This document shows, piece after piece, positions 22,788 through 34,657 of a DNA stretch of 64,000 nt. The notes below the pieces were generated by a model. The model did no database searches. It saw only the letters and a program-made list of their open reading frames with translations, and was not told where the DNA came from. Each line of letters starts with the position of its first letter. Positions within the stretch are counted from its first letter, which is position 1. The position numbers and the translations under genes were made by a program. This DNA comes from Capronia americana (Eukaryota; Ascomycota; Eurotiomycetes; Chaetothyriales; Herpotrichiellaceae): contig JADWQD010000008.1 of the NCBI GenBank assembly GCA_016110215.1, positions 434,001-498,000 of the forward strand. The letters run 5' to 3'.

Positions 22788-25700
22788 TCAGGCACTCTTA
22801 TTCTCCTCCAAGACCTTGGCCAACTCCTTGCCCATCTCCGGCGTCTTCAATTTGAACACCAGTCGTGTGAGATTGCCCTTGTACATAAGCGCTCCTCGCA
22901 CTGCACCACTCTTGTTGCTCGGTACGCTTTCATAAGTGGTACTGGCCACGAGATGAGAATTAAAGAGAATGTTCGCAGATGGCTCGACGCGGAAGACCAT
23001 GCGGGTTTTGTTGCTGGTTTTGTCCTTGAGCACGCGGAGTTGACCAATGCCTACGGAGTTCCAGTCATTGGGTGTATACTTCGTGCCCTTTGCCGTCTCG
23101 GCGTTGACAAACATGAGAGCTTTAGAGCGTCCTTCCCATAGCGTGGTTTCGTTCTCTTCACCTGCACGGGATTCCATGAACGAGGACTGCGGGTCTTCCG
23201 GGGTCTCCTCCGTTTCATTCGTAGCAACCGATTCGTTTTCTGAGACACCTGGGGATGTAGCTCGAGAGGAGGCCGCAGAGCTAGCCGCCGATCCGCCTGC
23301 AAGATGTGAAATGGCACCTAGAAAGCCTGGTGCTGGATTAGAAGCGGGTGCGCCAAATTGGAATCCAAGGTTGGGTGTTGCTGTACCGCTTGAGCCAGGA
23401 GCAGGTGTACCGAAGAGAGTGCTGAAAGGACTAGAGGTATTCTTATCTTTCTCTCCAGGTGAAGCCGCGGTGAACTTGAAGGTAGGACCACTTGTAGGAT
23501 TGTCACCGTTCGCGAATGATATGCTGTTGCCTGGCTTCCAGGTATTGTCAGTTCCCGCTGGAGAAGTGAGGACTGATTTGGCGAGATTGCCATTCTTCTC
23601 TGCATTGCTGGGTGTACTTGGTCTTGAGCCGAACAAACCTTCTCCTGGAACCGGACCGCCTCTGACAGCGCCGCCCGAGAAGATCGAAGCACCTAGAGCC
23701 GGCGTAGGTGTCGTGGTCGCTGCTGGCGTGAAGGTGAAGGTGCTAGCCGGCTTTATAGCCGAAGCACCAGTAGTAGGGGTCAAAGCAGAAAAAGAAGGCT
23801 GCTCAGGTGTCGATTTGCCAATGTGCGAACTCCAGACCGCAGGAGGGAGTGAGGAGTTCTTCGCTGGCTGGGCGATAGGGCTTGCGTCCTCATACTCCTT
23901 CTTGTCTCCGTTGGTGGTTGGGGCCGTTTTCTCTTTGCTTGGATTAGGCTCGATCCGCTCGAACAAGCTCTTACCAGCATTTGGATTCTTTCTCGCTCGA
24001 TCCATGGCGGCCTGTAGATCGTTGTCGTCATCATCTTCTCCATCTTCACGAACAACTTCATCTTCGGGAAGGCTCTCCTCGGCATCCTCTTCCTCTCCAT
24101 CGGCATCACCAGCCTCTTCTTCATCACCAACATCGGCTTGATCATCGCTGGATTCATTGACTTCATCCTCGTCCTCGTCCTTATCGTTGACGTGGTTGTC
24201 GTCTTCGTCATCATCAGCTTCTGAAGGTCCGTCACTTGTCGGTGTTGAGGTAAGAGCGGCGAAAGGATTCGCTGAAGTCGCAGTGCCAAAGCCGTTGAAA
24301 GCAGGCTTGGCCGCTTTCTCCATTGAAGCAGATCCGAACGCAGGTGTGAAGCCACCTTTTGCAATGGCATCGATCTTTGCGCGCTTCGCCCGATTTTCCT
24401 CTTCAACTTTCTTGCGGTACTGCTCTTCATCATCCTCCTCGGAATCAAACTCTTCAGCTCTACGCTTCTCCAGGAGGTCTTTCTCAAACTTAGCTGAGCT
24501 TTCCTTCGCTTGCTGACCGAATGCGGCAAGAAAGTTAGTGTTGCTTCCACCACCAAATTTAGGTACCTCAAACGTAAGCTTCTTTGGCGGCGATTTGATT
24601 GGAGTCGTCGAAGGCGCAGTCGTGGTAGGGGGCGAGCGTGGCCTGAGGGAGGCGAATGCGTTGGCGTCTGCACTCGAAGATGTGCCATATCCGGTACTGG
24701 TGTTTGCGGTAGGCTTGGAGCCCGGTGTAGATTGTGGAGGGCCAGTTGTGTTGGTTGATGCTGATTTCGGAGTTCCATCATTGGTCAATTTAGTTGCTTG
24801 TGGAGGTGCAGACGGCTCGTTACGGGATCCAGAAGAAGGGCGCGAGGAATTGCTACCACCGAAGCTGAATGACTTCTGCACGGGTTCTTCTCGACTTCTC
24901 TTGTTTGCCTCAGGTTCATCGTGATCGTCAATCTGATCACCCTTCCGCTTCGCGCCTGCAAAATTGCGTACATACAAACCCAACGAAGCTCCAATGTTGT
25001 CACGTGCGGCAACGTAGTGACGGATGACATTGTCAAAGTCATGCGAGCGAGGGTCCAGTGAGGCAAGCTTCTGCTGCAGACCGTGATTCAGCGAATGAAG
25101 GCGATAGTCGCGGTCATATTCTTGAAACTGCTGGGCAGTGGTATGGCCAGGAACGCGCGTTGGGCCCTTAGTATAGACTGGTCGTTCGCTAGGTGCGAGC
25201 GTGACTGCAGGATCTGCTGCGTTCTCGGCAGGCTTATGAGCTTGAGCAGCCGGGTTAGGCGCAGGAAAGCTTGGTTTTGTGGCAGGAGACTGGCTGACTT
25301 GAGAAGATGTGACCCCAGAAGTGGCCGCGGTGGACTGCTGTTTCGGCGCAGGTTGAGACTGTCGGGACGCTTGAAGTGACGTACCACCGAAAGAGGGTGT
25401 CGTAAACTTGGAGTTTTCTGCGGCACCCGTACTGCTATCAGTCCCGGCCTTGGGCGCAGATGTGAAGGTCGAGGTCGCTGACTTGGCTTGCCCGCCAAAC
25501 AGCGGCTGAGGTTTGGCAGAGGTCTCTACAGCACTATTGAGCTTGCTGAATAGACCGCCCGGGGGTGGGCCATTATCAGTGGACGGCTTCGCTGGAGAAA
25601 AGAGCCCACCACTGGAGACTGATTGCGGGGGACGGCCAAATGTGAAAGACGGAGCGGAAGTGGCTTCCTTGGCCTTTGCATGGTCTTCTTCGGTCGTCTT

Positions 25701-27460
25701 CAAGCCAGCTGCAGCTTTCGGGGCTTCTGGCTGAGTAGCAGGCTTTCCGAAGAGCCCTGATGCTGTCGAGCCAACGGGGGAAGTCGTTGAGCCAAATTTG
25801 AAAGTTGACGCGGAGGTCTTCGGTTCAGAACTGTCTGATCCGTGAGCTGCAGATTGATTTGTTGGAGCAAATGCGAATGGCGACTTAGCTGGCGTCGGTT
25901 GGGACACATCAGTTGTTGCTTTAGGTGCAGGTTGACTCGCAGTTCCAAAGCCAAATGCTGGTTTAGCTTGCTGCTGCTCAGCTGCTGGCGCGGGTGTTTG
26001 ACTAGGCGTACCGAAGCTGAACACAGGCTTCGATGCTGGTGCGACCTGCGTTGTGCTGCTTGCGCTGCCGAAAAGGCCGGCAAAAGGATTAACGGCTGGT
26101 ACATCGGACCCGGAAGTCACTGAGTTCTCTGGAGAGGTTGATGCTGGATTTGACTCTGCCGCTGATTTTGACATGCTCGCCGAATCACCAAACGAGGAGC
26201 GCGCAGAGTCGAGCGTTTCCGGCTTCGACGAGCCAGATTTAGCGAATGGGTTGGTTGCGGAGGCGGCTTGGTTCGAGGCTTGCCCAAGTGTAAACCCTGA
26301 CGAAGATGGTTGAGAAGGGGCAAAAAGGTTGCTGCCATTGCTCTGGACCACAGGAGCCGACGAGCCAAACAGACCCTTACTTTGGGGCTGTGAGGTGGAA
26401 CTGGCCTGTCCGAAGACGAACTTGGAAGGTTGGGATTGGGTCTGGGTGTCAGTACCTTGCTGAGATCCGAAGGCCGGCAGCGCACTTTGGCCGGGGATTG
26501 GATTGTTTTGACCAAGGCTGTCGAAAGGAGCACTTGTGGTAGCGGATGAATTGTTCGTGGTAGAACCAAACCCGCCAAAGCCTGGCGTCTGAGCTTGCGA
26601 TGCGGGAGGCTGTTGACCAAATCCTCCGAAAGGGTTTGATTGAGCTGATTGACCGAACGGGTTCGAGGGCGCAGAAGTCGTCGTAGGCTGGCCAAACAAG
26701 GCGTTGCCATTTGTTTTCGCCGTCTGACTCCCATCAAGGCTACCGAATGGATTTGATGGCTGTTGTGCTGGCTGCCCAAATGTGAAACTGTTCGACCCGA
26801 AAGTATTCCCAAATGCTGCTTTTTTCTGCGGCGACTCCATCGAGATGTCCTGCGCGTCGCCTGTTCCATTCAAGTTTGTGAACGGGTTCGGTGCATTGGA
26901 AGGGCCCCCAAAGGTGAAGGAACTCGATGAAGGGGGTTGGAAGTTGAAAGAACTGTTATTTCCAGCAGATGACTGAGGGAAGGACTGGCTTGCGCCGAAA
27001 GTCACACCGCCATTCATCGCGCTGAAGGCTGGCTGTTGTTGTGGAGGAGGGTTTTGTGAGAAGATATTCGGAACGGCATGGGAAGATGGAGTGTGAGATC
27101 GACTTGCGCCGAGCCTGCCTCGAGGCTGCGCTATCCTGTCAGGCAGTTCAGTTAATATTTGGTCCTTCACCATATCAGGGACATCGGATGCACAGATGTG
27201 GGATTAAGGCTATTGAAGTGGAAGACGGGTAGCCGCAGCCAGCAAGCCGGCGCAGTCGACCGCGACGAAGCAACTGCCGATTTTCGAGAGTGAATCTCAG
27301 GAGTGAAACAACATCGACGCGTAGATGTGATGCTGGATCAGATGACTTACTTGCGCCTGGCCTGCTGAGCGGCGGTCGACATTCTCGGTTTGTCGTCTTC
27401 TTCGTTGGGTGTAGAACCGTGATCCTTTGTGATGTATTCGGATGGACCACGTTTTGGCAT
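22788..27460 (-). CDS. NUP2: FG-repeat nucleoporin with Ran-binding domain (Nup2/Nup50 type)
   Basis: A mobile nucleoporin of the nuclear basket that binds Ran-GTP and importin-alpha. Exon 1 27460-27351 encodes the conserved N-terminus (MPKRGPSEYITKD). A 215-bp intron follows; exon 2 27135-22788 joins in phase to give KIAQPRGRLGAS and about 1485 aa in total. Residues about 50-690 are rich in FG, GFG and FGQ repeats separated by Ser/Thr/Gln/Asn. A conserved helical segment (TAQQFQEYDRDYRLHSL, near 700) is the Nup2/50 mid-domain. A strongly acidic Asp/Glu tract lies around 1030-1110. The last 130 residues (TTLWEGRSKALMF through the region with MVFRVEPSANILFNSHL) are the RanBP1-type domain. The ATG at 27173 is open in frame but would lose the conserved N-terminus. 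Further introns inside exon 2 are not needed. Confidence 0.92.
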
Positions 27461-30044
27461 GTTACTGGTTGACTGAAGACGACCGAGAAGAGAGGGACGA
27501 AGAGAGCTGAGAGCCGAGAAGCTGTACCATCGAGACGAACGCGTTGGCGAGGGATTCTGTTGGGACTGTTTCTTTGGTTGGACAAAAAGATCTCGATCAA
27601 TGGACGAGTCGATGAATTAGTTGTTGCTGCTGCTGTTCGAGTTTCTTCGGGCAGCAGAAGTTGAATCCGGGGTCGGGTCCGTCACGTGATCTGTGCTTGG
27701 CACCAAGCCTCGATCAAGGTTCCCATTGTCCCTTGCTTTCACTTTCCATTCACGGTTCGTTCATTGTCCACTCGCTATCCAGCTGACGGAATTTTTCGAT
27801 ACCTTGAGATGGCAATGGCAGCCCTTATTTATTATGCTGGCTGCGGAGCCCATTGAAGACAATCTGTTCCTTCACGGGTCTCGATCTCCCTTCCGACGGT
27901 TCCGTGCTGCTCAAGTCAAGTTATCTTTTCTTCGACCCAAGCCCGTGCCAGGTTGTTGACTCCGCCGCTTCTCAATACGCCGCGTCCTGAGAATTTTCGT
28001 TTGAGATCTCGGAGAATATGTTAAAACATCAGCATGCAATCGAGCATCTTCTCTACGGCTCCTTCTACCACCGCTAGTTGTTGTCACGAAGCACCGTCGT
28101 TCCCTGTGAAGCACGTAACACCTTTGTTCTCTTCTAAAATGATGAGCGGCAAGTGACTGGCAGCACGAACATTCAGTCTCGGGAGTATCTGGCCTGCAGA
28201 AAGGGGCACGTTTTATTGTAGCGCCTCAATGCCAGATCCTCCAACCATCGTCGTATCCTACTACGGTTCTCGCTTCCCCTCGGAATACTTTGTATCTGTT
28301 CGCAGAGTGTTGTAATCTGCTTCAGCCCACGAGTGCTTGTTGGATTCAGTACAGGGATAAGCTTCCATGGCGTGAGTAATGCTTTGTTCTTCAGGTATGG
28401 TTCTTGCGATTCAGAACCGCAAATCTTGATTTATGATCGAAGCGAAATTGGGTGATTCTCATTTACTGAATAGGCTGACAGCTGACACATCCCCAATCTC
28501 TATAATATCTCATCATATTACACTGGATGTACCTTACCTTCGCAGGTTCATGCGGAGTCCAGGCTAAATGAGAACCGTTAGTATGAATATAGCATCTGGG
28601 GGTAACACCGAGCAGTGCCCATGATGCGACAGAGGCTGCTGATATCTGACCATGAAGCTACGCCACGAAGAAAGACCAGCTCAATGGTTGTGAAGCACGA
28701 GATCGGTTGGCATATTTCTCCGAGCTGCACCCCAATCTCAGTCTTCACAATGAGACTGGCGGTGATTGCGCAACTGAAGTGATGTTCCACGATTGGAAGC
28801 CGCGCACGTGGCAAGCAGGATACCTGCGGATGAAGGTCTAAGTTGATGTCTGGACCAAGCACGCATCACCCGAGAGTCTGCCGCAGCTGCCGAAGCGCAA
28901 GGTTCAGGCCATCTGCTGACGCGGGTGTTTGCACGATGCCCTGGCAATACTCAAATTCAAAGCACCCATATCAATGTCAATTGGAGTCTAGACCGTGCTT
29001 GTCATCAGCACCCAACACACAGCCTTTTACCCATCAATCTGCAACATCAACCGTCGTCAAAGATCTGCATGACACAAAGGTTCGTACCACCGTCAGCGAA
29101 GAGAGTAGACAGGTATAAACCCCGCCTTCACCCATGCCAACGCCACCGTGCCACAGACGAACTGACAAGGAATGGGTTGATCCGCATGGTGCAATCACAA
29201 GGCGTGTCGAGCGAGCTACCTGGCTTTGCACGCCTCTTCCTACGCGCGACAACTAGCTCCGGACTGCAGTCACGAATGATATCAAGCAGCCAAAGGCGAC
29301 CGGACAGAGGAAGTCGAGATGGTCTATCTGAGCCTGGTTCGGCGGGCGCAGTATAGGATTTGGAAAGGAAGTGTCGATGTGTGTGGATGGGGTTCAATTC
29401 AGTGGAAGGCTGATCGTCCGAGCCAGCCAGAGACGCAGCCACACAGCCTACAAGGCAACCATGAACAAGCTCGGATGCACTCCCCCGCATTGTCAATACG
29501 GCCCGATGAGGAGATTTGACGCTGATCAAAGTCTGCCCCAGCCACTGAGAGTTGTGGTGAAGCACCATTAAGCTCATTTCTTGGCCGACCGACCACTGAG
29601 CGACTTAACCGGGACAGGCTTTGGGGCCCTCCAGCCGAGAGATCACGAGCTGTCAGTGGTCATGCCGGCTTCCCGCCTCTCAAAATAACCCAATTTTGGC
29701 GCATAAAGACGCAGGCCAATGCAGTCCACACCCCCTCGCAAACTGCCATCCTGTCGCCTTACCACGAAAGCATATTTGTATTATGCAACCACGCATGCAT
29801 CCCGCCTGCCAGTGCCTGGTCGATGCGGCTGGATGCTGCAGACGAGACGGCCAACCCGATGGAGATCGCTCGAGGCGTGCCCTTTGCTTCCAGCCTGCAG
29901 TGTTCCATTGCCCACTATTTAGGTTGGTGTATCCCTTCCCTCGAAAGAACAACCTCACCCTTCACACACGGGAACGAAGAACACGTTGAACTCTGACCTG
30001 TGCCGTCCTGGGACGAGCGCTCTCCACGTTCGCTTACTTTGGCC
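27461..30044. other. long intergenic region, no supported gene
   Basis: About 2.6 kb between the divergent nucleoporin and tyrosinase genes. It holds both promoters. Frames of 70-149 codons appear on both strands at 28840-29990, but none has a domain, signal peptide or splice-supported extension. A pyrimidine-rich stretch precedes the tyrosinase start (about 29925-30044). Non-coding RNA cannot be excluded. Confidence 0.45.
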
Positions 30045-31154
30045 ATGATGCTTCATTTCCTCTTGTGCTTCATTACCCTCACTGCTCTCGTTTCCAATCC
30101 CCTGGTCTTCGCCGCTCCTGCAAGGCACGCCGTCAGAGATGGCTCTTCGTGCACAGCCGACAAGATCAAGACCAGGGTCGACTTTAACAAGATGCCCCCA
30201 GACGGGCGAAAAGCCTACACCGACGCGGTCAAATGCCTGATGGGCAAACCCTCCAATCTCGACCCAGCCGTGTACCCCGCCGCCACAAATCGATACATGG
30301 ACTACGCCGTCATCCATGTCAACCGCACCCAATATGTGCATCTCGACGCCTTCTTTCTCACCTGGCACCGCTACTTCCTATGGCTCTACGAGACTGACCT
30401 CGAACAGTCGTGCGGTTACTGCGGCCCGTTCCCTTACTGGGACTTTGCCTCCACAGCCTCGGACCCGCATGCCTTCCCCATCTTCGACGGCTCCGAATAC
30501 TCCATGTCAGGCGACGGGATCTACAACGACACAGGACCCATCACACTGGGCGCGCAGTTGACGATCCCACACGGCACGGGGGGCGGGTGCGTCACCACGG
30601 GTCCCTTCGCCAACCAGATCGCGCCTCTCAAGTTCATCGACCCCAGCCAACTGGCCCAGGGGACCCTCCCCGCCGACGCGTTCGCCTACAACGACATCTG
30701 CCTCATGCGCGACCTCAACGCCTATGTCTCCCAGACATACACCAACGGCACGGAACTCGTGGCGGCCGCGCACGCGACCAACGCCTCGGACTTCGAGTTC
30801 CTCCTCAACGGCGTGATTGGGTCGTCAAGCCTAGGCATCCATTCGGGCGCCCATTTCAGCGTGGGCGGTCAGATGGACTCGATCCACGTCAGTGCGCAGG
30901 ACCCCGTCTGGTATCCCCTGCACACCATGATCGACAAAGTATACTGGTCGTGGCAGCAGAATTACCCCGAACTAGCGGATCAGCTCGATGGGAGTACGGG
31001 TACGGCGCTGAACACACCACCCAGCCCCGTGGTCACGCTCGACTCGATAGAGCCAGATTGGGGCTACTTCCAGCTGAGTCCCATCCAAGTCAAGGAGTTG
31101 ATCTCTACGACAGGCGGGCCGTTCTGTTACCAGTACGACAACGTGATTGGGTAA
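30045..31154 (+). CDS. short secreted tyrosinase (type 3 copper enzyme)
   Basis: Would oxidise phenols or o-diphenols using a dinuclear copper centre. Single exon, 369 aa. The frame extends upstream only through a GTG; the ATG at 30045 is followed by a hydrophobic signal peptide (residues 3-24) with an AAPARH cleavage region, so the enzyme is probably secreted. CuA histidines are seen at 91, 99 and 108 (in THRY-like TWHRYFLW). CuB has H266 and H270 in the IHSGAH motif and H293 in YPLHTMID. PYWDFA and the cysteines between 34 and 126 fit the short secreted group. It lacks the C-terminal latency domain of the roughly 600-aa intracellular fungal tyrosinases and ends soon after a GPFCYQYDN tail. 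A likely role is extracellular phenol oxidation or pigment formation. Confidence 0.93.
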   Translation: MMLHFLLCFITLTALVSNPLVFAAPARHAVRDGSSCTADKIKTRVDFNKMPPDGRKAYTDAVKCLMGKPSNLDPAVYPAATNRYMDYAVIHVNRTQYVHLDAFFLTWHRYFLWLYETDLEQSCGYCGPFPYWDFASTASDPHAFPIFDGSEYSMSGDGIYNDTGPITLGAQLTIPHGTGGGCVTTGPFANQIAPLKFIDPSQLAQGTLPADAFAYNDICLMRDLNAYVSQTYTNGTELVAAAHATNASDFEFLLNGVIGSSSLGIHSGAHFSVGGQMDSIHVSAQDPVWYPLHTMIDKVYWSWQQNYPELADQLDGSTGTALNTPPSPVVTLDSIEPDWGYFQLSPIQVKELISTTGGPFCYQYDNVIG

Positions 31155-32092
31155 TGCAGAACGTGGAAATGAAGGGGGAATGGAGGGCGGCGTCCTCGGC
31201 GGCAAGGGAGCGGGAAGCACAAAAAAGTCATTCTCCCGGGATCGGTTGGCAAGCGCTTCCTTGCTTGGGCTTCTCGAATTTCCTTCGTGCGCGGTGGAAC
31301 CCTCTCGAACTGCATGCTCATAATGATTTATTATATGCTGTGCGCAACACATCACCCAACACAAAACGCGTCGCAAACTGGCTCGGTTCTATTTTCACAG
31401 GTTTGGAGTTTCAACGGCGCTGCATGATGCGTGGTGCAATATGCGAAGGACGTGATACATACATAGTTGCAAGTGGAAGTGGAGCGGATTGAGATTGCAG
31501 GATCATGCACGTACGTACGTATGTACGTATTGCGTGCTTGTTGCATATTGAGCATTGCGCAAGCCACGGCTGCGCGCATACATACATACTGTGTACGAGT
31601 CCTGTATGTATGTGCGTGCATGCTGAGCGTGTGGTGGATTTGGAATCGGGCGCGGAATGAACGTGGGCGAAAGGGCCGGGCGGAGTCTTGAGCACGCGAT
31701 GCATGCAGATGCAGTACTCCGTACCTCCATCGTCGTTACAGTAGCAGCTGCCTTCAGCATAGGTAGGCAAGTAGGTAGGTATGCACGTACATAGTTGCAT
31801 ACGTGGACAATCAACACATTGTGGTCCGTGGGTGTCTCTTCCCTGATTATCTTCCGTGCCCGGTGTGTCGTTGCGGAATGTTTCGATCCTTGTAGATATT
31901 TAGTTGCTCATCTACAGCGCACCTGGCAAGCAACTATCCTATGCTGTACATTTATATATCTATCGACTAAGGGTGGCCTGGGGCGTTCCGGCACCACCCC
32001 CGCGTGCCATATACCGCTCCTTATACCGTGCGCTGATCTCAGTCAATGGATGCATGCAACGCAAGTCACGGTTCCGCGCGTGTTCGCATCTA
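31155..32092. other. intergenic with simple repeats
   Basis: About 940 bp between convergent genes. It holds the cluster of short CGTA/CATA/GTAT tetranucleotide repeats listed separately. No gene is supported. Confidence 0.5.
31508..31795. repeat. cluster of degenerate tetranucleotide microsatellites
   Basis: Short tracts of CGTA/TGTA at about 31508-31530, CATA at 31577-31589, GTAT/GTGC at 31604-31622 and GTAG/GTAC at about 31761-31795. Because these units are self-complementary or complementary to each other, the transcript could fold into several hairpins. It lies in the 3' flank of the tyrosinase gene. Confidence 0.7.
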
Positions 32093-34078
32093 TCACCAGT
32101 TCCTCGACTTCAGCCTGAACCGACTCATCCACCGTCTCTCGTCGGCCTGACGTTCCAGCGCCCGTCTCATGGTCTTGGAGTACTCCTCCTCCTTCCTCTC
32201 CTGCTCTTCCTTCTCCCTCTTCTCGTCCAGACTGCCCTCCATCTCGGCGACCATGGCCTCGTGATTCGCGAACTGTGGATTCGTCGTCACGATGCCGATC
32301 TTTTCACCCGTCCAGATCAGCAGGTCTGCGTCTCCTCTGGCGCCTCTTTCCGAGTCAGGTTCGGCTAGAGGGACGATTTTGCGGGCGACCAGGTCGCCTG
32401 TCACGGAGGCAGAGGTGGACATTGCGTTGGCGGTCCCTATCTCAAAGGCGTTGATGTTCCATCTGCGTGCCAGGCTGTGGCCGTCTCGCTCCACCCACTT
32501 CAGTCCGCCCTCGGAGTCGGAGAAGACAATCCTCGTGCCGTGCGCGGCGACGGAGAGGAGTTTCGACTTCGCGGCGTCTTGGCGGTTTTTGTAGCTGAAC
32601 AGGCCGGCGTCCGCGTCCGAGGTGGAGATGCGGGTGCGGGATTTACCAGGGTCGAGGTCGTCGTCTTCGGGTGGGGTGGAACTCGCCGTGTCGGTGGTGG
32701 GAGGATGGTGCTGTTGGCCCGGTTTTACGTGCGGCAGAGAGTAGAGTTCGAGGGAGCCACGGCCGCGATATTCACCGCATGCAACAAGAGTTGATGAGCC
32801 GGTCACATTCGAGGACGATCCGGCGGGTGGGTAAGGAATGGATGTCATGGCTGAGAGACTGGCGCTGGAGTGGATGACATACTGTAATCGCGGGAAGAAG
32901 CGGCGGTCGTAGGATAGTATGCTGGGGAATCTGCCGCAGATGAGGATTTCGTTCTCAGCCTGGTGGAGGATATTGAGGGGCCCGGGCTCTACTTTAGCAA
33001 AGCTATTCCACGACGGATTTCGCAGGGTTTGGGATGGTAGCCAGCTAGGCGAGCTGGAAAGTTGGGCCGAGGGGAGGGGGTTAGATGAAAAGGGCGACGA
33101 CCTTCTCAAGATGGCGGGCAGAGCCGAGGAGTCTCCGGGTATGTCGCTGAGCAGTAATGATGACTTCCCGACTAAATCTGGAAGCATGGCTGTCAGCCTT
33201 CCGGGCTGGGCTGCTATCGCTTCGGTGCGTTCTTGATATGATGAGGAGGCCGGCATGACGGGCATTCGTGGATCAAGGACATGGAGGCTCCATTGGGTGC
33301 CTACCGTGAGCGGAAGATCAAGCGACCCGGGTTGCGACAAGGCCGTTACTGGATATGGATATGTCGAATGCGACAGCATTTGGAGAGTGTTGAGGTCAAT
33401 TTCCTCCACAACATTGCCGACTGCCACATAAGCTCTTTGCTGTGAGGCGGAGGTGCTCACGCAGTCAACGACCATATTCTCGCCCGTTTGTCGAGGGCTG
33501 AGGGATAGAGCAGACTGTTTCAGGCTGCTTCGACCCAGCTCCTGGAATTTTCTCCTTCCGCTGGAGGCACGAGTGAGATCCCAGACACAGACACTATGGT
33601 CTTCCAGGTATCCGACGACTACATCGGTCCCGGGCAGCAGCGATATACCTTTGATCTCTGTGTGCGCCGTGGCGTCGTCGGGAAGCCAGTGGACACTCAA
33701 CGGGGCATATCTGGCCTTATATTCCGAGTACCAGTCGACTCGTTCACCTTCCGCTGAGAGATCCCACCGGTTGACTGCTCGGGCTCGGGCACTTTCGGCA
33801 ATTCGTTCTGTCCCATTGCTGCGTGGGTTGGAGTGTCGCGGCTGGGAAGGTCGTTCTGAGAGAGTCAGGCCTTGAAGCGCATTGGTCAGGGTGTTTAAGA
33901 TACTACTGGTCTGCCTCATCGAGGCACTTGGCGACTTTTCGAAGCATTTATATCTCCACAGAGGATTGGATCGCGCCGCTTGAGACAGAGTCGAGCATGT
34001 CGGTTGGATCGATATAAGTTCTTCTGCGTCGATATAGTCGAGGATATCAACTAGGATCTCTGCTGGTAGTGTGTCCAT
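32093..34078 (-). CDS. F-box and WD-repeat-like protein
   Basis: Single exon, 661 aa, ATG at 34078. The N-terminus (DTLPAEILVDILDYIDAEELISIQPTCSTLSQAARSNPLWRYKC, residues 2-45) is a canonical F-box that should contact Skp1. From about residue 130 a beta-propeller-like region begins (GISLLPGTDVVVGYLEDHSVCVWDLTR, VGNVVEEIDLNTLQML, TVGTQWSLHVLDPR), consistent with degenerate WD40 blades. The C-terminal 60 residues are a Glu/Lys/Arg-rich coiled coil (EKREKEEQERKEEEY). It is likely the substrate receptor of an SCF ubiquitin ligase; the substrate is unknown. It diverges from the small conserved gene at 34658. Confidence 0.82.
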   Translation of the reverse strand: MDTLPAEILVDILDYIDAEELISIQPTCSTLSQAARSNPLWRYKCFEKSPSASMRQTSSILNTLTNALQGLTLSERPSQPRHSNPRSNGTERIAESARARAVNRWDLSAEGERVDWYSEYKARYAPLSVHWLPDDATAHTEIKGISLLPGTDVVVGYLEDHSVCVWDLTRASSGRRKFQELGRSSLKQSALSLSPRQTGENMVVDCVSTSASQQRAYVAVGNVVEEIDLNTLQMLSHSTYPYPVTALSQPGSLDLPLTVGTQWSLHVLDPRMPVMPASSSYQERTEAIAAQPGRLTAMLPDLVGKSSLLLSDIPGDSSALPAILRRSSPFSSNPLPSAQLSSSPSWLPSQTLRNPSWNSFAKVEPGPLNILHQAENEILICGRFPSILSYDRRFFPRLQYVIHSSASLSAMTSIPYPPAGSSSNVTGSSTLVACGEYRGRGSLELYSLPHVKPGQQHHPPTTDTASSTPPEDDDLDPGKSRTRISTSDADAGLFSYKNRQDAAKSKLLSVAAHGTRIVFSDSEGGLKWVERDGHSLARRWNINAFEIGTANAMSTSASVTGDLVARKIVPLAEPDSERGARGDADLLIWTGEKIGIVTTNPQFANHEAMVAEMEGSLDEKREKEEQERKEEEYSKTMRRALERQADERRWMSRFRLKSRNW

Positions 34079-34657
34079 GGCGGTTGCGTTTGTTACGGAC
34101 GAAGACAGCGCTGAAAGCTAACGAGGACCAAAGCCAATGCTATCTCACAGACTAGCGGGCACAAGTAAGACTGTGAAGACACGAGGAGTGGATGTATTCG
34201 GTATTCCTCGATACTTCCCCGTGAGATCGAGATGCAAAGGATGGCGCTAGAAGACGATGGCAGCCTCGGTCAAGCCCCCCACGTGGAACTTGAAGTGCAT
34301 TCCGTGCACAGATGATTCGCAGTAGACCTCCATTCGTCGATCCCCGCACTACGGCAATCCAAATGACCGCGCAACGATGCTCGGCGGATGAGCTTATCAA
34401 TGGAATATTCAAGCCAATCCTCACCAAGCTTTCAGACGGGCGAAGGCGGATGCAGGAGTCCCATTGGACTTTTAAGAAACCATATCAACCCTGATCTCCT
34501 CCCTGCTCGTACAACACCATCGGTCATGCGTCTGTGACGTCGTCAGCCTCTGCGGAGAGCGCGATGTGAAATACCACCCCATTGCCAGTCTCCGCTGCGA
34601 GATGAATGGTAAGTCCCTGGATTGTGTGACAAAAAATCTTGACCGGCGATACAAATC
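34079..34657. promoter_or_regulatory. divergent promoter region
   Basis: About 580 bp between the divergent F-box/WD gene and the small conserved gene. No coding exon is recognised. A TGTGACGTCGT sequence near 34531-34541 contains a CRE/ATF-like TGACGTC core; its significance is unknown. Confidence 0.4.

Noticed and set aside
23047..24141. 364-codon open frame on the plus strand
   Set aside because: It is antisense to the nucleoporin coding exon; its Ser-rich and Glu/Pro/Gly-rich composition mirrors the FG and acidic repeats of the real gene.
23780..24781. 333-codon minus-strand frame
   Set aside because: It is another frame of the nucleoporin gene in a codon-biased low-complexity region; the Ran-binding and FG motifs are in the annotated frame.
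29371..29400. GGGTTCAATTC resembling a tRNA B-box
   Set aside because: No A-box or pairing acceptor stem is found at a suitable distance.
30410..31492. 360-codon plus-strand frame rich in Arg
   Set aside because: Shadow of the tyrosinase gene in a GC-rich stretch; it lacks any domain, and the copper motifs are in the other frame.
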